Counted from the stretch's first letter, positions 1 through 11,425 are shown. The stretch: DNA of 64,000 nt from Chaetoderma sp. LZ-2023a (GCA_034401795.1 CM067366.1:74318518-74382517); one strand, 5' to 3'. A program made the numbers and translations. The notes: generated from the sequence alone by a model not told the origin.

Positions 1-434
1 CCTAATCATATCTCCGAAATTTCGGCCTGATCCCTTCAGTGGTTCTGGAGAAGTCGTTTTCGGGAAAACTAGGTCATCCAAAATGGCTGTCGAACCATTT
101 GGTCAATCAAGTTTTCTGGAACAAACCTGGCTTACCTCCTTCTGTAGATGATGTTTCATGAGTTTTGAATCAATTCCCCAAGCAGTTTCGGAGATCTTTA
201 AAGCCATTTCCTAAAATCGGCCGAAATCCAAGATGGCTGCCGGTCAAATTGGCCAATCGGCTTTGTTTGAATTGCCCTAAGGATGCTTCCTGCCAAATAT
301 AATTGAAATCGGCCCAGTTGTTCTTGAGAAGAAGCCGTTTAAGGGAAAAGTTAATGGACGACGGATGACGGACACACGACGGATGATCGCCATAGCATAA
401 GCTCAGTCTTGGCCTTTCAGGCCAGGTGAGCTAA
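1..434 (+). mobile_element. 3' part of a pearl/HINE-like non-autonomous element
   Basis: Two related ~150-bp units are seen, with 'ccaaaatgg' near 78 and 'ccaagatgg' near 228. They are followed by a GACGGA-rich stretch and an end made of a 6-bp-stem hairpin (TGGCCT/AGGCCA), then GGTGAG and CTAA followed by T. A hairpin shortly before a CTRR-T end is what Helitron/Helentron-type rolling-circle elements show, and mollusc pearl elements combine such ends with internal tandem units. Class assignment is inference. The left edge is cut by the window. Confidence 0.5.
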
Positions 435-444
435 TAATAATACT

Positions 445-1957
445 AACAAGAGGCCCAAGGGCCTTAACGCTCACCTGGACCATTAGCATTTGAACCATTA
501 GCATTTGAACAGACATAATACTTTCAATTCAGCAGTAACAAGACATAAAATACAAAACTGGTAATTCAGAATAATCGATATTTAGTGAGAAATTAATGAT
601 GAACGCTGGCTGACCACACAATCAGATTGACCCTTAGGTTCTATCCAGCCAAAAAAAAAAATCCAATATGGCCATCAAACACAAAATTTTGATTGGTCCG
701 TGAAAGCTATGTTTTATCAAGGATCAAGTTCTCTTGAAGAAAATCTAATCACCCTTAGTTATCAATGAACCATGATCCTGATTTTGGAAAACAAGATGGC
801 CACTGGCACTGGAACAAGAGTTTAATGAGGAGTAGCATTTTAAATGATTTCCAGACAATTTCGGAAAATTCAAGATGGCTGGCGAACAAATTGACCAATT
901 GACCAATTAAAATTCTGTATACAAGTTCGGAAGCACATGACTCTAGGATCCTTCCAGAGTTATCTTGAAAGCATTTTAACTGATTTTCAGAAAATCTAAT
1001 TGGCCGGCAGAAAAATTGGCCAATCAAAATTTTGTATACATGTTTTGAAAACTCCCAGCCTAGTATTCGTCCAGTCAAGTCTGTTTGAAATTGCAAGCAT
1101 TTAATGAGTTTTCTACCGCCATTTTCGGAAAATTCAAGATGGCCACCAAAAAATTGTTTATTCAAAAATTCTGTAAACAAGTTCTGAATCATACCACTCT
1201 AGCGTCCTTCCAACCGAGTTTGCTTTAAATTGGCCAAGTGGTTAATGAGGAGTAGCCTTTTAAATGTTTACAGAAATTTTCAGAAAATCCAAGATGGCCA
1301 CCAGAAAAATTAACCAATCAAAATTCTGGATACATGGTCTGAAACATACCAGCCTAGTATCCTTTAAGCCATGTCTGGTTGAGATTTCCAAAGCAGTTAA
1401 TGAGGAGTAACGTTTTAAATGATTTCCCACCATTTTTTGGAATATTCAAGATGGTCGCCGAAAAAATAGACCAATGAAAATTCTCTATATAAGTTCTGAA
1501 CCATACCACACTTGAGTCCTCCCAAACGAGTTTGCTTGAAATTGGCTGAGTGGTTAATGAGTAGGCTTTTAATTGATTTCCAGAAATTTTCAGAAAGTCC
1601 AAGATGGCTGCCAGAAAGATTGACCAATCAGGATTCTCGGTAGAAGTGTTGAAGCCTACCAGGATAGGTTCAGCCCACCCATGTTCCGTTGAAGTCGGGT
1701 CATTTATATTGGAGCATTTTAAATGATTTCCGGAAAATTTCCGGAAAATCCAAGATGACTGCCAGAAAAATTGACCAATCAATATTCTGTATAGATTTTC
1801 TGGAGCCTACCACCATAGGATCCTTCCATCCAAATTTGGTTGAAATCCGTCAAAGCATAAATGAGGACATGCGATTTGCCGGATGGATGGACGACGGATG
1901 ATGGCCGATGGATGGACGAATGACCGCCATGGCATAAGCTCCCTAGGCCCTTTGGAC
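445..1957 (+). mobile_element. Pearl/HINE-like element with internal tandem units
   Basis: It starts AACAAGAGGCCC with a hairpin (AGGCCC TT? GGGCCT type) and GCTCACCTGG, which is inverted relative to the CCAGGTGAGC at the end of the preceding element. It ends in a diverged copy of the same GACGGATGATGGCC...GGCATAAGCTCCC tail. The interior holds about seven degenerate units marked by CAAGATGGC at 871, ~996, 1135, 1290, 1447, 1600 and 1751, a spacing of 125-157 bp. Open frames on either strand here follow the repeat and carry no recognisable domain. Confidence 0.5.
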
Positions 1958-2878
1958 TGCGAAAAAGATTGTGGAAAACTAATATTTTTTGTATTTCATA
2001 AGTCGAAAGGGTGGTAAATTGATGAAAATGTCTGAAACTAAAACCTCTATAGTGCCCTATAATAAAGCAACTTACGAATTCTCAATTAAATCCCTTGAAG
2101 GAGTGCGAAAAAAGTGCGGAAAACGGATAGTATTTCCTAAGTCGAAAGTGGGGACGTAATTCCATCAAAATTGACACAAACTCCTGAAACTCGAAATTGC
2201 TCTGTGATTTCTCATAACAAAGCAACGCACCAATTCTCAGTTGAATATCTTCAAAGACTAAATTTTTTCTTTTTCATAAGTTGAAAGACGGCATTAACTC
2301 CATGGAAAATTGATGAAAATGTCTGAAACGAACTCTGTGAACTCTCTAAAATAAAGCAACCTACCAATTCTCAGTTGAATCCTTTGAAGGAGTGTGAAAA
2401 AAGTGTGGAAAACAGATATTTTTTGTATTTCATGTTGAAAGGGGAAGTAAGTCCACCAGAAATTGGCGCAAACTCCTGAAACCCGAACTTGGTCTGTAAT
2501 TTCTCATGACACGGCAATGTACCAATTCTCAATTGAATATCTAGAAAGACTGCGAGAAAAAGTGTGGAAAACTAATATTTTTCGTATTTCATGCCGCAAG
2601 CGGGCATAACTCCATGAAAAATGGACGAAAATATCTGAAACTGGAACTTGCTCTGTAATTCCTTATACTAAAGTGATGTACCGATTTTACCTTAAATATC
2701 CTGAAGGAGTGCGAAGAAAAGTCCGGAAAGCTGATATTTTTCGTATTTCTTAAGTCGAAAGGGGGGAATAACTCCATTAAAATTTGACGCATAAGCCTGA
2801 AACTTAAACTTGGTCTGTAACTTCTCATAACAAAGCAGTGTACTAATTCTCAGTATAATATCTTGAAAGACTGCGAAA
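1958..2878 (+). repeat. Degenerate tandem array, ~150-160 bp unit
   Basis: Units marked by 'tttcataagtcgaaag'-like motifs recur near 1995, 2138, 2270, 2427, 2587 and 2745. The same unit resumes at 10370-10485, so DIRS element A1 was inserted into this array. No coding capacity was recognised. Confidence 0.75.
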
Positions 2879-3031
2879 CCTATGAACCCTCAACCAGGCC
2901 TGTGGTTGAGTCCCCTCTCCAGCCTACCATCAAGTATAGACTGGCACCAGTCTATACTCACCTCATAGTGACGCTTGTCGCTAGGCGCGCTCGCGCATGC
3001 GCATTAGAACCCGAATAGGAAACAGATCCAC
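2879..3031 (+). repeat. Family A ITR (sense 3' side, truncated outward)
   Basis: This is an inverted match to 10090-10242. It contains a 22-bp palindrome with arms TATAGACTGG/CCAGTCTATA and a GC-rich 'gcgcgctcgcgcatgcgc' block. The outer ~125 bp present on the other side (10243-10369) are missing here. Confidence 0.85.
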
Positions 3032-3106
3032 TTTTCTAAATTTAAGTGCAAAATATTTCCAATGTGATTCTCAAATCCTAGCACGCGGGGTGGCTGAGGC
3101 CGGGTC

Positions 3107-3228
3107 GTAGTGATTGAACGGTAAGTATGTTTTATAGTGGTTAATAAAACAACAGACCAACCCGCAAGGGGGGTCTGTGGGGGGTTGTTATTACACCACA
3201 AAAACATTCATTACCGTTCAATCACTAC
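3107..3228 (+). repeat. Family A internal complementary region (ICR)
   Basis: The region folds back on itself, because GTAGTGATTGAACGGTAA at 3107 returns inverted at its right end. Bases 3184-3228 are the reverse complement of the sense-5' terminus at 10325-10369. In DIRS1-like elements the ICR is complementary to the joined termini and is thought to template circle closure. Confidence 0.8.
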
Positions 3229-3461
3229 TTGCTAAACCCGTAGATTTGGTCAGTGCCCCAAGTCCATATACGGTGGGAGGAGATTTAGAGAATCATTAAC
3301 ACAGGATAAAAATCCAAGCAATCGTATCCCATTGTTAATAACATAACATAATAGTGCATATAACTCAATCACACCATGATTTAACAAATAAGGATAAGTA
3401 GAACTCAAAGAACCAAATAAAAACCAAAGAAGACTCTCACCCTTTTTACAGACTCACAGTC

Positions 3462-5561
3462 CTAACGAAAATGGTGGGAAGTGCTGGGTATATGGTCGTC
3501 AGCTTTTTTAGTTAAAATCATAATATTACGAAAGAATGAAGCTGCTGCACTCTGGTCTTTTAGATAAAACGAGGTAAAAGTAGATTCAGATTTCCATCCT
3601 GCCACCTGCATGACATCATCTAACGATGAACCGGCAAAAAGAGCGAAAGAAGTAGACATGCCCCTAACATCATGGGCTTTAATATGCGCAAGATTAATTT
3701 GATCCGGAGACGCTATTTCGTAGCAAAGCTTAATCGTCTCACAAAGCCATCTGGCAATCGTAGCCTTTGATACCGGCTTAGATAAGTCTTCCACGTAGGA
3801 AACCCATAAATGGGCAGGATCTGTTCTTTTAAAATCGGTTCGCTGTTTATAAGTTCTCAACGCTCTAACTGGACACCAAAATTTGTCTGAAGGCGAAAAA
3901 GACGACAAAGATTTTAAAATAATAGGACTAGCAGGAAAACGGTTAGACTGGGTTTTAGATAGAAAATCCCTTCTCGGATATAAAACCAAACCATCACCTG
4001 ACACTATAAATCTATCCCTTTCTGCAGAAAGAGCAGGAATCTCTGAACGCCTTCTAGCAGATGCAGCAGCCACAAGAAAAACCTCTTTAAGAGTTAAAAG
4101 GTTAAAACTGATAGACGATATAGGTTCAAAATGACGACCTGCCAATACTTGAGGAACCAAAGCCAAATTCCAGGCAGGTAAAGGCTTAGCAATCGGAGGA
4201 CGAATATTACCTAGACCTCTAATAAAGCTATTAAGAGTCTTAGTATCCTTGACATCGGCATTCAGAAGACAAGGAAGGGAAGATGCAAGCGTAAATCTAT
4301 ACCCCCTGACAGTATTAGCTGACAAATGTAAAGAGTCAAACAGATGAGATAAAAAATCTAAAACTTGTGGTATAGAAACAGAATCGGGCACGAGACCTTG
4401 GTCTGAACACCATCTACCAAAGATTTTAAGACGACCCTTGTAACCTCGGCGGGTCGATTCCCTTCTGGCCGAGTCAATAATTTCCTGAGACCTTGAAGAA
4501 ACCTTATCCTGGAAGCTTTCAGACTCGAGATTCGCCACACGCACAGATTGAAGATTCCTGGACTTGGATGTACACAACGACCCCTTACTTGAGATAGAAG
4601 GTCCTGGGATACTGGCAGAAGACGAGGAAAGTCTACCAGAAGATCCAGAAGGTCTACAAACCAAATCCTCTTGGGCCAAAAGGGAGCTATCAGAAGAATC
4701 TCGCAAACTTGGTCCTTGACCTTCTTCAACACTAACGGGATCAGAATAGTAGGAGGGAAGGCATAAGCGAACATCCCTGTCCAGGACTGAGACAGGGCAT
4801 CCACCGCCAGGGCCTGACTGTCCGGAAAAGGAGACATGTAAGAGGAGATCTGGGTATTCAGAGAGGTCGCAAACAGATCTACTAGCGGACGATCCATGAG
4901 ATTGAAAATCGCTCTGACAACTGACCTCTTTAACTGCCACTCTGTGTGGGCGAACTTGCTGGGACGTGACAGTTGATCCGCCAGAAAGTTCAGACTGCCT
5001 GGGACATGTGAAGACACTAGACAAATCTGCCTCTTGCGGCACCACAAGAGCAGATTCCACACTTCTAGACAAAGGAGAGAAGACCTTGTACCTCCGTCCC
5101 TGTTGATATAAGCTACGACTGTCGAGTTGTCCGACCGAATCGAGACTTTGAGACCTATCACCAGATCTGACCAAGAAAGGAGAGCCTTCTTGACAGTCCA
5201 CAACTCCAGAATGTTGATGTGGGCTGACGACTCCTCCAGGGACCAAAGGCCGGAAGCTGACAGGGAGTCCCAGACTGCTCCCCAACCCTCCTGAGAAGCA
5301 TCCGTGAAAATAATTGCTTGAGGAGGGGACTTTACCAGTGGAATACCCATCAGCAGCAGAGAACAGTCTTTCCAGAAATCTAGATGATGGATCAAATGTT
5401 CTCTGATGGGAATCTGATGGTATATAGAGTGGACTGACTGTTTCCAAAGGGACATTAAATACATCTGAAAAGGCCTTCTCATCAGCGCCGCCCAAGGAAC
5501 CGCCTTCTCTACGCTGACCATCAGCCCTATCACGCTTAAAAGGAATCTTGCTCTTACCCAA
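3462..5561 (-). CDS. Tyrosine recombinase ORF of A1
   Basis: This is an open frame of 699 codons. The C-terminal ~330 residues form a phage-integrase-like tyrosine recombinase that would integrate the circular DNA copy in the nucleus. An N-terminal SAM-like segment around RRESTRRGYKGRLKIFGRW is followed by the catalytic domain with ARRRSEI (first Arg), AHDVRG (His-x-x-Arg), AGWKS (Trp in the second His position) and SFYLKD (Tyr). The R-H-R-W-Y set is complete. The upstream ~370 codons overlap the RT ORF in another frame (4358-5561) and are Ser/Gly-rich with no domain, so the true start is uncertain. This is the only full-length family A recombinase in the window. Confidence 0.88.
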   Translation of the reverse strand: MGKSKIPFKRDRADGQRREGGSLGGADEKAFSDVFNVPLETVSPLYIPSDSHQRTFDPSSRFLERLFSAADGYSTGKVPSSSNYFHGCFSGGLGSSLGLPVSFRPLVPGGVVSPHQHSGVVDCQEGSPFLVRSGDRSQSLDSVGQLDSRSLYQQGRRYKVFSPLSRSVESALVVPQEADLSSVFTCPRQSELSGGSTVTSQQVRPHRVAVKEVSCQSDFQSHGSSASRSVCDLSEYPDLLLHVSFSGQSGPGGGCPVSVLDRDVRLCLPSYYSDPVSVEEGQGPSLRDSSDSSLLAQEDLVCRPSGSSGRLSSSSASIPGPSISSKGSLCTSKSRNLQSVRVANLESESFQDKVSSRSQEIIDSARRESTRRGYKGRLKIFGRWCSDQGLVPDSVSIPQVLDFLSHLFDSLHLSANTVRGYRFTLASSLPCLLNADVKDTKTLNSFIRGLGNIRPPIAKPLPAWNLALVPQVLAGRHFEPISSISFNLLTLKEVFLVAAASARRRSEIPALSAERDRFIVSGDGLVLYPRRDFLSKTQSNRFPASPIILKSLSSFSPSDKFWCPVRALRTYKQRTDFKRTDPAHLWVSYVEDLSKPVSKATIARWLCETIKLCYEIASPDQINLAHIKAHDVRGMSTSFALFAGSSLDDVMQVAGWKSESTFTSFYLKDQSAAASFFRNIMILTKKADDHIPSTSHHFR

Positions 5562-6576
5562 GGCGAAGAGGCAAGAATTTCCATGGCCACCGATAAAGCC
5601 TCTATCCTTGGCTCCGAGGGAAAAACTAACCCCGGGCCAGATTGAAAGAAACGCCTAGATGAGTAAAGACTTGCGACGGAACTAGGCTTGATTTCTCTAG
5701 ATTCAGAATCCACCCTAGATTGCAAGCCAGACTGCACACCTCTGGAAGAATACCTTCGAGAATTGAGGAAGACTTTGCTTTTACCAACCAATCGTCTACA
5801 TAAACATGAAGATGGATAGAACGACAGTGTAAAATTCCTGCCACGGCTGAAACTATGCAGGTAAAAAGGAAGGGAGCCGTGGTCAGGAAAAAGGGCATGG
5901 CGCGAAACTGCCATACTGGATCCTTGTAGGCAAACCTCAGGAACTTTCTGAATACAGGATGAATAAGAACATGGAAGTAAGCGTCCTTTAAATCTATGGA
6001 AAATGTCCACATTCCCTGATCCAGACTGGAAATGATCTGGGAAACCGTCTCCATCTTGAACTTTGGGGTGAGAATGTTCTGATTTAACTTCTTCAGGTTT
6101 ATGATTGGACGCCAACCTCCTGACTTCTTTGGTACTAAAAAGATTGTCGAGTAGTAGCCCGGGTCTACTCCCCAACTGGGAACTTCCTCTATAGCCCTCT
6201 TTACAATCATGGCTTCCAACTCCTCTTCCAAAGCCCTCAGTTTCTCCGGATTGGAGGGAACTGGAGTCCACACTGGGCAAAAGGAGAGAAGAGGAGGATG
6301 ACGGATCCATGACGGAGCATAACCCCAATGTATCTGGGATACTAGCCAGGAGTCCTGAATGAGGGCTTGCCATTTCTCCCAAAACAGAGAAAGGCACCCT
6401 CCTACTGGCACGTTGGGAACACAGCACTGGACTGCTTGCTCCAAAGGGGGAGGAAGAAGGGAAGGAATGGGATAAAGAAGAGAGAAATTTGGACCTACCC
6501 GGGAACTGTCCAAACCTTCAAACTCGCTTCCCTTGAAAACCTCTAAAAGAAAAACGTCCTCTGGATCTAGACGCAC
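4358..6576 (-). pseudogene. RT/RNase H/methyltransferase-like ORF of A1, frameshifted
   Basis: The first part (6576-5626, 316 codons) carries the RT: FLVPKKSGGWRPIINLKKLN, SIDLKDAYFHV, then a YVDD box within LHVYVDDWLVKAKSSS. A one-base shift near 5630 ends this frame after SFNLARG, and the protein continues in the next frame (LVFPSEPRIEALS). RNase H follows (FTDASQEGWGAV, LELWTV, RSDNSTVVAYINRDGG, LADQLSR), then the DIRS MT-like region (VDLFATSLNTQ, APFWPKRIWF). Domain order and the YR overlap are those of DIRS ORFs. It overlaps the gag end by 59 bp. The catalytic residues survive and only the frame is broken. Confidence 0.88.
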
Positions 6577-9500
6577 GGCGAGAAGGGGTCTGACCTCTCC
6601 TCGCCCAATACGAAGGAGACTGCCTCCCTACCGACCTCGAACGATGGGAGGAAATGGAGTCGAATCGATCCTCCTCCAAAGATCGATCCCGCTGATCAGA
6701 TGAGGACAAATTCGAGTTATGAACGACCCTAGAAGGATAAGCTCCAAACTGATCAGGTTTGAGACTCTTTCTTCTAGGCGAAGAATTAGGGCTTTTAACC
6801 GAAGAACCATCTCTTTTCCCGGAAGATTTGGACCACGAAACCTGAGCTTGAAGCTCCTTAGAGGCCTTCAAGCGCTCAGATTCCGCCCTAATTAAACTAG
6901 GAGCTGACTCTCCAAACAGATCAGTCCCGAAAGGAGACGCAACCACAAGATTCTGTTTCAACACCTCCGAAATCCTAACCTCAGAAAGCTTTCTAGACCG
7001 ACGTTTGGAAGTAATAAATCCTAACGACTTACAAACAGAATTAAGAGAACCCCGGGACAAATCAGCCAAAGAACGAAAGACTGCCACCGGAACTTGTTCA
7101 CCTCTTTCTTCCGCCTTAAGAACGGCCTCCGACAGCAGAGCAAGATAATTAGACGACTTAATCTGCGACCTACAAACTGACTCACATTTAAACAGATCCG
7201 AAGAAAAATCCGACTTAGAAACGTCTTTCAACTGAGATGATAAAACCTCCCAAGCAGGACCAGAGACTGAGCAGAAGCTACCTTTAAAAAATCCTCCTTA
7301 GGAATCTGAACCGGCGAGTCATACTTGGAAACCAGAGAAAAATCAGAGCTAACCGAGTCATTAACGAAAAAATCTAACATATCTACCACTAAATTGTCAA
7401 TAGGAAGCACCTGAGGTGAAGATGAAGAACGATCAGCAGAAGAAAGAGCGGATCTGAGAGAAGGAGGATCCACAGCGAATTCCTCCTTAAGAGGAAGAGA
7501 AAGCGAAGAAGCAATCCATCTGTGAGCCATGGACCAGTCTTCCGAAGAGGCCCTAACTGGGCAAAATCTCTTCAGATCCCTGGCCCTGACTGACTTTGGA
7601 GCAGAAGAAATAGAAGACAGAAGAGGAAGAGGAGAATAAGAAGAAGCTATAAGAATTGAAGGGTCTCCTGAGACCAAAGAATCGCCTGTCCTCGAAAACA
7701 CAGGAGAGGAAGGCCTACTGACCGAATCATGAACAGAGGAAGCATGCAAGGACCCAGAATCTCTACCCACCTCCTGACTAGCCGATGAAGAAGGACGAAC
7801 CACTGAAGAAGCCGAAAATCTCGAAAGAATAGACAAACGAGCAGACACAAATGAACGATCTAATGAAGAATCTCTAACCACTGAAAACAGAGAAAAATCT
7901 AACCCTGAATCAACAATTTGAAATTCTAGTTCAGGGGACAGAACCACCGACACAATCGGATCAAGATGATCAAAAGATGGAGACGACGCCAAAGAGGAAG
8001 GAGGAGACGAAACTGATTGAGCAGAAGCAAAAGCCTGATCACACTGATCCTGAAAGGAAGAAGAATGAAGACTAGAATGAAGATGAGCAAAGCCCGGAGG
8101 AGGCGGAATGGAAGATTTAAACAGAGGAGAAGAGTTAGAAACATGAGAAGAGGAGAAGTCTTTCGACGAGAGAGAAGAGGAATGGGAAGAATATTTAGAA
8201 AAAACTGGATTAACCACGGCATCACGAAAAGAAGAATCCGTATGAGAATATAACTCAACATCAATGACCCTTGGAGGAAGGAAAGAATCATAAATAGAAT
8301 CCGCCGAATCCTGTGAAAACCTTTGCGAATTTGCCGGACCAGAATCAAAGTTCCTAACATCCCCTAATCTAGCTGGGCCTAACGAATCTTGTTCTCTCAC
8401 TAAACCTGAAGCTGACTCCCCACCGGAAACGGAAAACGGAATTACATCCAGGTCTGACCGACCCGGAAGTACACTTCTAATACCGGAAGCGGAAGTAAAC
8501 TGACTAGTGTCCGCCCCGGAACCGGAAACGCCTCTACCGGAATTCGGAAAATAAAAAGAGTCCTCAGACTCCGGATATCCGGAATGGCCGGAAGCGCTAA
8601 AAGACCCGGAAACGGAAGTAGACACTAGACCTCTAGGACCCGGATGTCCTACATAACCAGAAGACAGACCAGAAGTGGTAACCGGATCTTGCCGACCCGG
8701 ATCACCACCCAAACCGGAAGTCCTACCGGAAACGGAAGCTACCAAAGCCGGAACCGGATCTTGACGACCCGGATGTCTTGCTATCCCGGAAGTCCGGCCG
8801 GAAAAAGACTGAGAATCGTAAAACGGAAGTAAACCCGAGTCCAAATGACCCGAGTCTACCACACCGGAACCGGAACTAGCAAGACTAGGTATCGACCTCT
8901 TTGACATGGGCGCTCTCGAAACTACTTTAACTACTGGAACCACCGTTACATTGGCATTCTCACAAGGACTGGCCTCATGGACGCCGGTTTCAGCCGACGC
9001 CACCACTGCTTGAGGGTTATGCCCGTCACCCTCAAGTCTTACGTGGATTTTCTGTGGTGCACTCTCCGAGCACACCTTCAAGAGCTTAGATGCTCTTGTC
9101 TTCTGCTTTTTCGGCGATACCAACACCTGTCTAGAGGTCAGAGGGACCGGCTTCCCCCATTTGCGGGAACGCCCGCTAGTCTTCGGGCTATCCTCGGAGC
9201 TTGACGAGCTCTCCTGCCTTTTTGCCTCTTTTATTGCAGAAGAGATCCTTTCATCGAACGATTTCGTCAACACTGTGGCAAACGATTCAAACCGTGCAAA
9301 GAGCGCCATCACGGCGTCCGAATTTCCCGATGAATTTCCCCCCTCCGTTGCTACCGATAACGGAACAGAGGTTGAAGCAAAGGACACCGCCTTTGCCTTG
9401 CTAGCAACGGAGGAAGGGGAAGGACGACCAGAGGGCAGCGTTTGTTTCGACAAATCCGTAAAGTACAATTTCGCAACCGAAACCGGCCACCCTTTACATA

Positions 9501-9624
9501 TCCCACACATAGCAGTGGTTGTACAGGTCGTACACTTCGCACAAACGTGCCCGGCAAACTCAATGGCGTGATGACGATCACATTTCGCCGACGTACATTT
9601 AGTCTTATCTGATTTCGCTGACTC
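6518..9624 (-). pseudogene. Gag-like ORF of A1, one frameshift
   Basis: This is a long Ser-rich protein of ~1000 codons and the presumed nucleocapsid/gag of the DIRS element. The N-terminus has a Cys/His cluster (C-x4-C-x2-HH, then HVC-x2-C-x2-C-x5-C-x2-C), shared with family B gag. The middle has imperfect SGRTSG...PGRQDPV repeats. The C-terminus is basic and RS/RG-rich (RSRGRFSFRGFQGKRV). A one-base shift near 7265 splits it: the 7228 frame ends ...FYHLS, while the alternative frame reads PAWEVLSSQLKDVS and continues to 6518. The first ATG in frame (9510) lies inside the zinc cluster. The exon probably starts at 9624, after a splice acceptor. Confidence 0.8.
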
Positions 9625-9665
9625 CTACAAATGAAAAAATGTAACAATGAAGCATACCACTCAAA
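9625..9665 (-). promoter_or_regulatory. Putative 3' splice acceptor before A1 gag
   Basis: In sense, a T-rich run (CATTTTTTCATTTGTAG) is followed by GAGTCAGCG, with the AG forming an in-frame TAG immediately before the Cys/His motif. No in-frame ATG lies between this stop and the motif. Family B copies show the same phase-0 arrangement. Splicing is inference. Confidence 0.55.
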
Positions 9666-10089
9666 CTCGCCAACAATAGAAAACCTCAAATCAGTTCTAA
9701 CGGCGGGAAAATTCAAATTTCCTGACTCTCAAGAAACTTTCAAGGTATTTTTTTAAATAATCCTTATACGCACTAAAATAACTTCGTTACAGGCTCTCGA
9801 TATGGACTGGACATTATTAATGATGATGATGATTTAGGATAGGCATAACCATCAAGATACCACGAAATAATACGATCTTCACGAAAACCGGTAATATCTC
9901 AAATTCGTCTATAAGATACCGTACAAACACAATTATACTTCCTTAGACGTAACTTAGGGAGGATTGACTTCATATTAGGCATGATTATATCCTTGATATA
10001 AAGACACAGGTACAGCTGTCACAGCGCAAAACACAAAATTTATTCAAATATTTTTTGGCCAACTATTCTGCTTGCAGAATAATTGAAAA
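9666..10089 (-). other. A1 5' leader region
   Basis: Non-coding leader between the 5' ITR and gag. At 10060-10080 a 7-9-bp-stem hairpin (ATTCTGC TT GCAGAAT) abuts the ITR, and it also occurs in A3 (~35772). No other feature was recognised. Confidence 0.5.
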
Positions 10090-10369
10090 GTGAATCTGTT
10101 TCCTATTCGGGCTCTAATGTGCATGCGCGAGCGCGCCTAGCAACAAGCGTCACTATGAAGTGAGTATAGACTGGTGCCAGTCTATATTTGATGGTAGGCT
10201 GGAGAGGGGACTCAACCAGAGGCCTGGTTGAGGGTCCATAGGAATAGGAAAAGGCATGGGGAGGTGGGTATGCAGGCATAAAAATCTTATTCTGGTAGCA
10301 AAATGCAGATAATTGATTTAGCAAGTAGTGATTGAACGGTAATGAATGTTTTTGTGGTGTATTAACAAC
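10090..10369 (-). repeat. Family A sense-5' terminus and ITR
   Basis: 10090-10242 is inverted relative to 2879-3031. 10243-10324 has no counterpart on the other side. The terminal 45 bp (10325-10369) recur inverted in the ICR. The outer end reads ATTAACAAC, and A3 ends AATAACAAC at 36076, which fixes the border. Confidence 0.85.
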
Positions 10370-10540
10370 TAATATTTTTCGTATTTCATAAGTTGAAAGG
10401 GGGCATAACTCCATGAAAAATTGACGAAAATGTCTGAAACTTGAACTTGCTCCGTAACTCTTTATAGTAAAGCGATGTACCAATTTTCACCCAAAAAATT
10501 GATGAATCAAAATTCTGAATAGAAGTTCCACCATAGAATG
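10370..10540 (+). repeat. Resumed tandem array and pearl-like unit remnant
   Basis: 10370-10485 continues the ~155-bp unit broken by A1. 10495-10540 (aaaattgatgaatcaaaattctg...) matches the unit type seen at 755-1800. The stretch ends in GAATG directly before the left border of element GF. Confidence 0.7.
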
Positions 10541-10905
10541 AAGGAAATTTCAATTTCCCTTTCTCTGAGATCTAACAATACTCACCATTCTATTACTTCT
10601 GATATACAGCTGGCCCTGACAGCTGGCTCTAGGACTATAGACTTAGTAAGCTTTACCGACTCCTGGAACCGGGTACTCGGCTCCCAACTGCCGAGTACCT
10701 GTCTGCCATGAAGCTCATATTGTTTGCATAGCCACCAAACAAGAGAAAACCATGGCTTGCCTCCGTGGGGCTGGGAGGCTGGGTCCATAATAGAATGGTG
10801 AGTATTGTTAGATCTCAGAGAAAGGGAAATTGAAATTTCCTTCATTCTCCTTCGATCAATACTCACCATTCTATTACTTCTGATATACACCAGATTTGGT
10901 CAGTA
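10541..10905 (+). repeat. GF terminus, ITR and ICR
   Basis: Begins AAGGAAATTTC after GAATG. It contains the ITR hairpin GGTACTCGGC...GCCGAGTACC and then the ICR: the complement of the left terminus (ending ...TTTCCTT at 10842) followed by CATTCTCCTTCGATC, the complement of the family's right terminus. Confidence 0.85.
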
Positions 10906-11425
10906 ACCTGGTGGGAAGGGGAAAGCCATAACTGCTACTTTTGCCCCTTGGAAAAGAGCTAGACTTAAACTTGATTAAAGGAGACCTAAAAGGACCATCA
11001 AGTTAACGGAACCGAATCACATTCGCATCACTGCCCCTACCCCCTTTTTTTCTCCTAAGAAAAGGGAGAGAACTCACGAACATGCATCTCGCCTGAAAAC
11101 ACAAATATGCCAAGAGGGTTAACTGCTCTCTGCATATATTTATATGTATTAGCCTGGGAATGAGCATGAATATTGTAGCGAGTTTTGGTGGTGGTTCAGA
11201 GTTTGAATCTGGGGTCGATTTAATTGAGAAAAACCGGGTAGTGGTCGCATAGCCGTTATTTGAGAAGCATTCTTTGGTTCTACATTCTCTGAATGCAGAT
11301 TCAAAGACTGCTTCTCTCGCGTAAAAGCTGTTTGAAGGCGCGGTACAGGGCGATCCTATAAATGAAAACGAAAATTCGTATTCAAGCCCGGATTTGGTTT
11401 CGGAACCGTATTTTCCGCGTGACTA

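Larger units (their letters stand above)
2879..10369 (-). mobile_element. DIRS-type YR retrotransposon, family A copy A1
   Basis: Sense is the minus strand. In order it contains a 5' terminus and ITR (10090-10369), gag-like ORF, RT/RNase H/MT ORF, overlapping YR ORF, ICR (3107-3228) and an inverted ITR (2879-3031). The two 153-bp ITR segments match as inverted repeats. Both borders fall in the same tandem array. The 45-bp 5' terminus (10325-10369) is repeated inverted inside the ICR (3184-3228), as in DIRS1. The complement of the other ICR half (3107-3183) is not found at the 2879 border, so the sense-3' terminus looks truncated. The gag and RT frames each carry one frameshift, while the YR is open. 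Confidence 0.9.

Noticed and set aside
445-1957. Minus-strand 142- and 145-codon frames
   Set aside because: They follow the ~155-bp tandem unit and repeat the same peptide, so they reflect the repeat and not a gene.
7647-8360. Minus frames 7647-7850 and 7926-8360 and plus frame 8017-8253
   Set aside because: Shadows of the Ser-rich gag of A1 in other frames.
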